8,512 nt of DNA from Desulfoprunum sp. (GTDB lineage: Bacteria; Desulfobacterota; Desulfobulbia; Desulfobulbales; Desulfocapsaceae): assembly GCA_030696435.1 (NCBI GenBank), contig JAUYSF010000060.1, positions 1 through 8,512 of the forward strand, written 5' to 3'. A program made the translations under genes and the position numbers. Under the pieces are notes generated by a model, which was not told where the DNA came from, made no database searches, and saw only the letters and a program-made list of their open reading frames with translations. How positions within the stretch are numbered: the stretch's first letter is position 1; every line of letters starts with the position of its first letter. Below, piece by piece: positions 8,401 through 8,512 of this stretch.

Positions 8401-8512
8401 ATACTCTTCGGGGAAATATTCTTCGAGTTGTAGACTGGCGGCAAATTCCCGACCGCCACCCTCTCTCTTGATTTTTTCGACTCGGGCGGTGAACATGAAG
8501 AGGAGCTGGCCG
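5467..8512 (-). CDS. Large HEAT-like repeat / cNMP-binding-like / PilZ domain protein (N-terminus outside window)
   Basis: At least 1009 residues. The frame stays open to the right edge, and the first ATG (8496) has a C/T-rich leader without a ribosome binding site, so the true start is probably beyond the window; numbering is from that Met. Most of the chain is alpha-helical with no signal peptide or membrane span, and residues about 475-610 read as HEAT-type repeats. A basic linker (about 637-670) leads to a helical segment and a cNMP-binding fold (about 750-870) with IIVNQG, FFINSGKVKL and GEVLG. In its phosphate cassette (821-842) the Glu and Arg that hold the nucleotide in E. coli CRP appear replaced (Ala and Thr), so cAMP binding is doubtful. 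The C-terminal PilZ domain (about 885-1005) keeps both c-di-GMP motifs: RxxxR (R891, R895) and DxSxxG (D924, S926, G929). It has no DNA-binding or enzymatic domain. A cytoplasmic c-di-GMP-responsive scaffold is the best reading; its target is unknown. Confidence 0.85.
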   Translation of the reverse strand, partial: GQLLFMFTARVEKIKREGGGREFAASLQLEEYFPEEYQFTSAQQDAVEDEASAVAVQIPHVREEYLAYLCGEQQVKPVVDELRAMLAEPEKAVEMLAAGVARILIDVQGQKSLTVSPVFPTMLENIQALIETKNLRIVAMHTAALLLRGLKESALTVLLVQHYPEGFGSLFFDALVSQADTAVFGSIVAFFREQATRQRLTGDRNAPQVQLVGKTLSKLLSTGKGRHFLGLEKAKSIMESGEKDRQAKRVQTGLQSLLLGNLSALQNDELAMGIPGVLQQMIADGKMEDVAAILIILNDQLRDGDAATQVRIARSLAIIGENLVAANRWDMLASVSESLLSWFRKADAGDFVFEKIANILQAIMSQAWTKGDIATGDRILETFYQIRIDILKKSPPVRALVGRVQDKGIDKSSLPQLLRECLENPTNELISRRLIMQGAVVIRFLLDALQASDKTEDRIKIIDLLTYAGQILPTFLLRRLPEPMPWYGKRNLIKLLAETGGEQHVVNVMPFLSHDDLRVQREAFICLYKISGKDRKQVLVQLVEKASEVMKPDVIKALIPFCDEEVATVLAGLLGDQEHFSPDIRDTLLLQICQVLGRCPFPPALESLQKFLLLKGKRSGKKIGQDVWSAAEEALALIESEQKPDKKRHVQANQLRKEATRKAVQTNQKIPSESKSITSLPEEQAVRTFLAQGKVDSAKKLVLELIGRTARLRKFNQAEQLRDWLIEIDAMALSEIIRAAELIEEEKRAAIDKGHLEIWMGLYDILTTDEFSTLYHCFEHRRYENEEIIVNQGALQTSLFFINSGKVKLFFREEGSDVLVKTMIQGEVLGAGAFFDASVWTISAASLGSSEISALRLENLERWKDEYPTLESKLNDFCRNFERVENFFKRSEKDRRRFKRTKINGRITAILLNDEKQNTGVSTKGDLSDVSAGGVSFFIRISKKENARLLLGRGVRVLLPGSEIAEHAAGRQGVIVAVRGYHAMENEYSVHVRFEEAMHHHELQRVLQLSLEGR

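Overview
The window looks like ordinary chromosome from a Gram-negative, probably Desulfobacterota-like (deltaproteobacterial) bacterium. This placement is inferred from gene content, not from a search. It rests on a MutL with an intact endonuclease motif (unlike the E. coli type), a folate-dependent TrmFO, a 3D-domain lipoprotein with a Cys-rich TAYCGC segment, and a large protein joining helical repeats, a cNMP-binding-like fold and a PilZ domain. I see no rRNA, tRNA, CRISPR array, insertion sequence or phage structural gene. Coding density is high and no gene-free gap exceeds about 125 bases.

Left part, + strand (1-2940): three genes in one direction that could share a transcript. They are the C-terminal part of mutL (cut by the left edge), a small lipoprotein with a 3D (MltA/RlpA-like) fold whose start overlaps the mutL end by 19 nt, and trmFO 55 nt further on. 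Their jobs (mismatch repair, cell-wall remodelling, tRNA m5U54 formation) are unrelated, so this is a housekeeping cluster, not a pathway.

Right part, - strand (2941-8512): three genes convergent with the first block. Read in their own direction, they begin with a very large protein (cut by the right edge) made of HEAT-like helical repeats, a cNMP-binding-like domain with a degenerate nucleotide pocket, and a C-terminal PilZ domain with intact c-di-GMP motifs. About 90 nt later comes a protein with a primase-type zinc ribbon, a Toprim-like region that has lost its acidic metal site, and a DnaB/RecA-family ATPase domain. Last, after a 125-nt gap, is a small exported Cys-rich protein with an Arg-Gly tract. 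A hairpin followed by a T-rich stretch on the - strand (2942-2985) ends this block against trmFO.

The part most worth a second look is the - strand pair: a probable c-di-GMP receptor next to a primase/helicase-like protein that has probably lost primase chemistry. Nothing in the sequence proves that they act together. The small exported protein is the least recognisable gene in the window.
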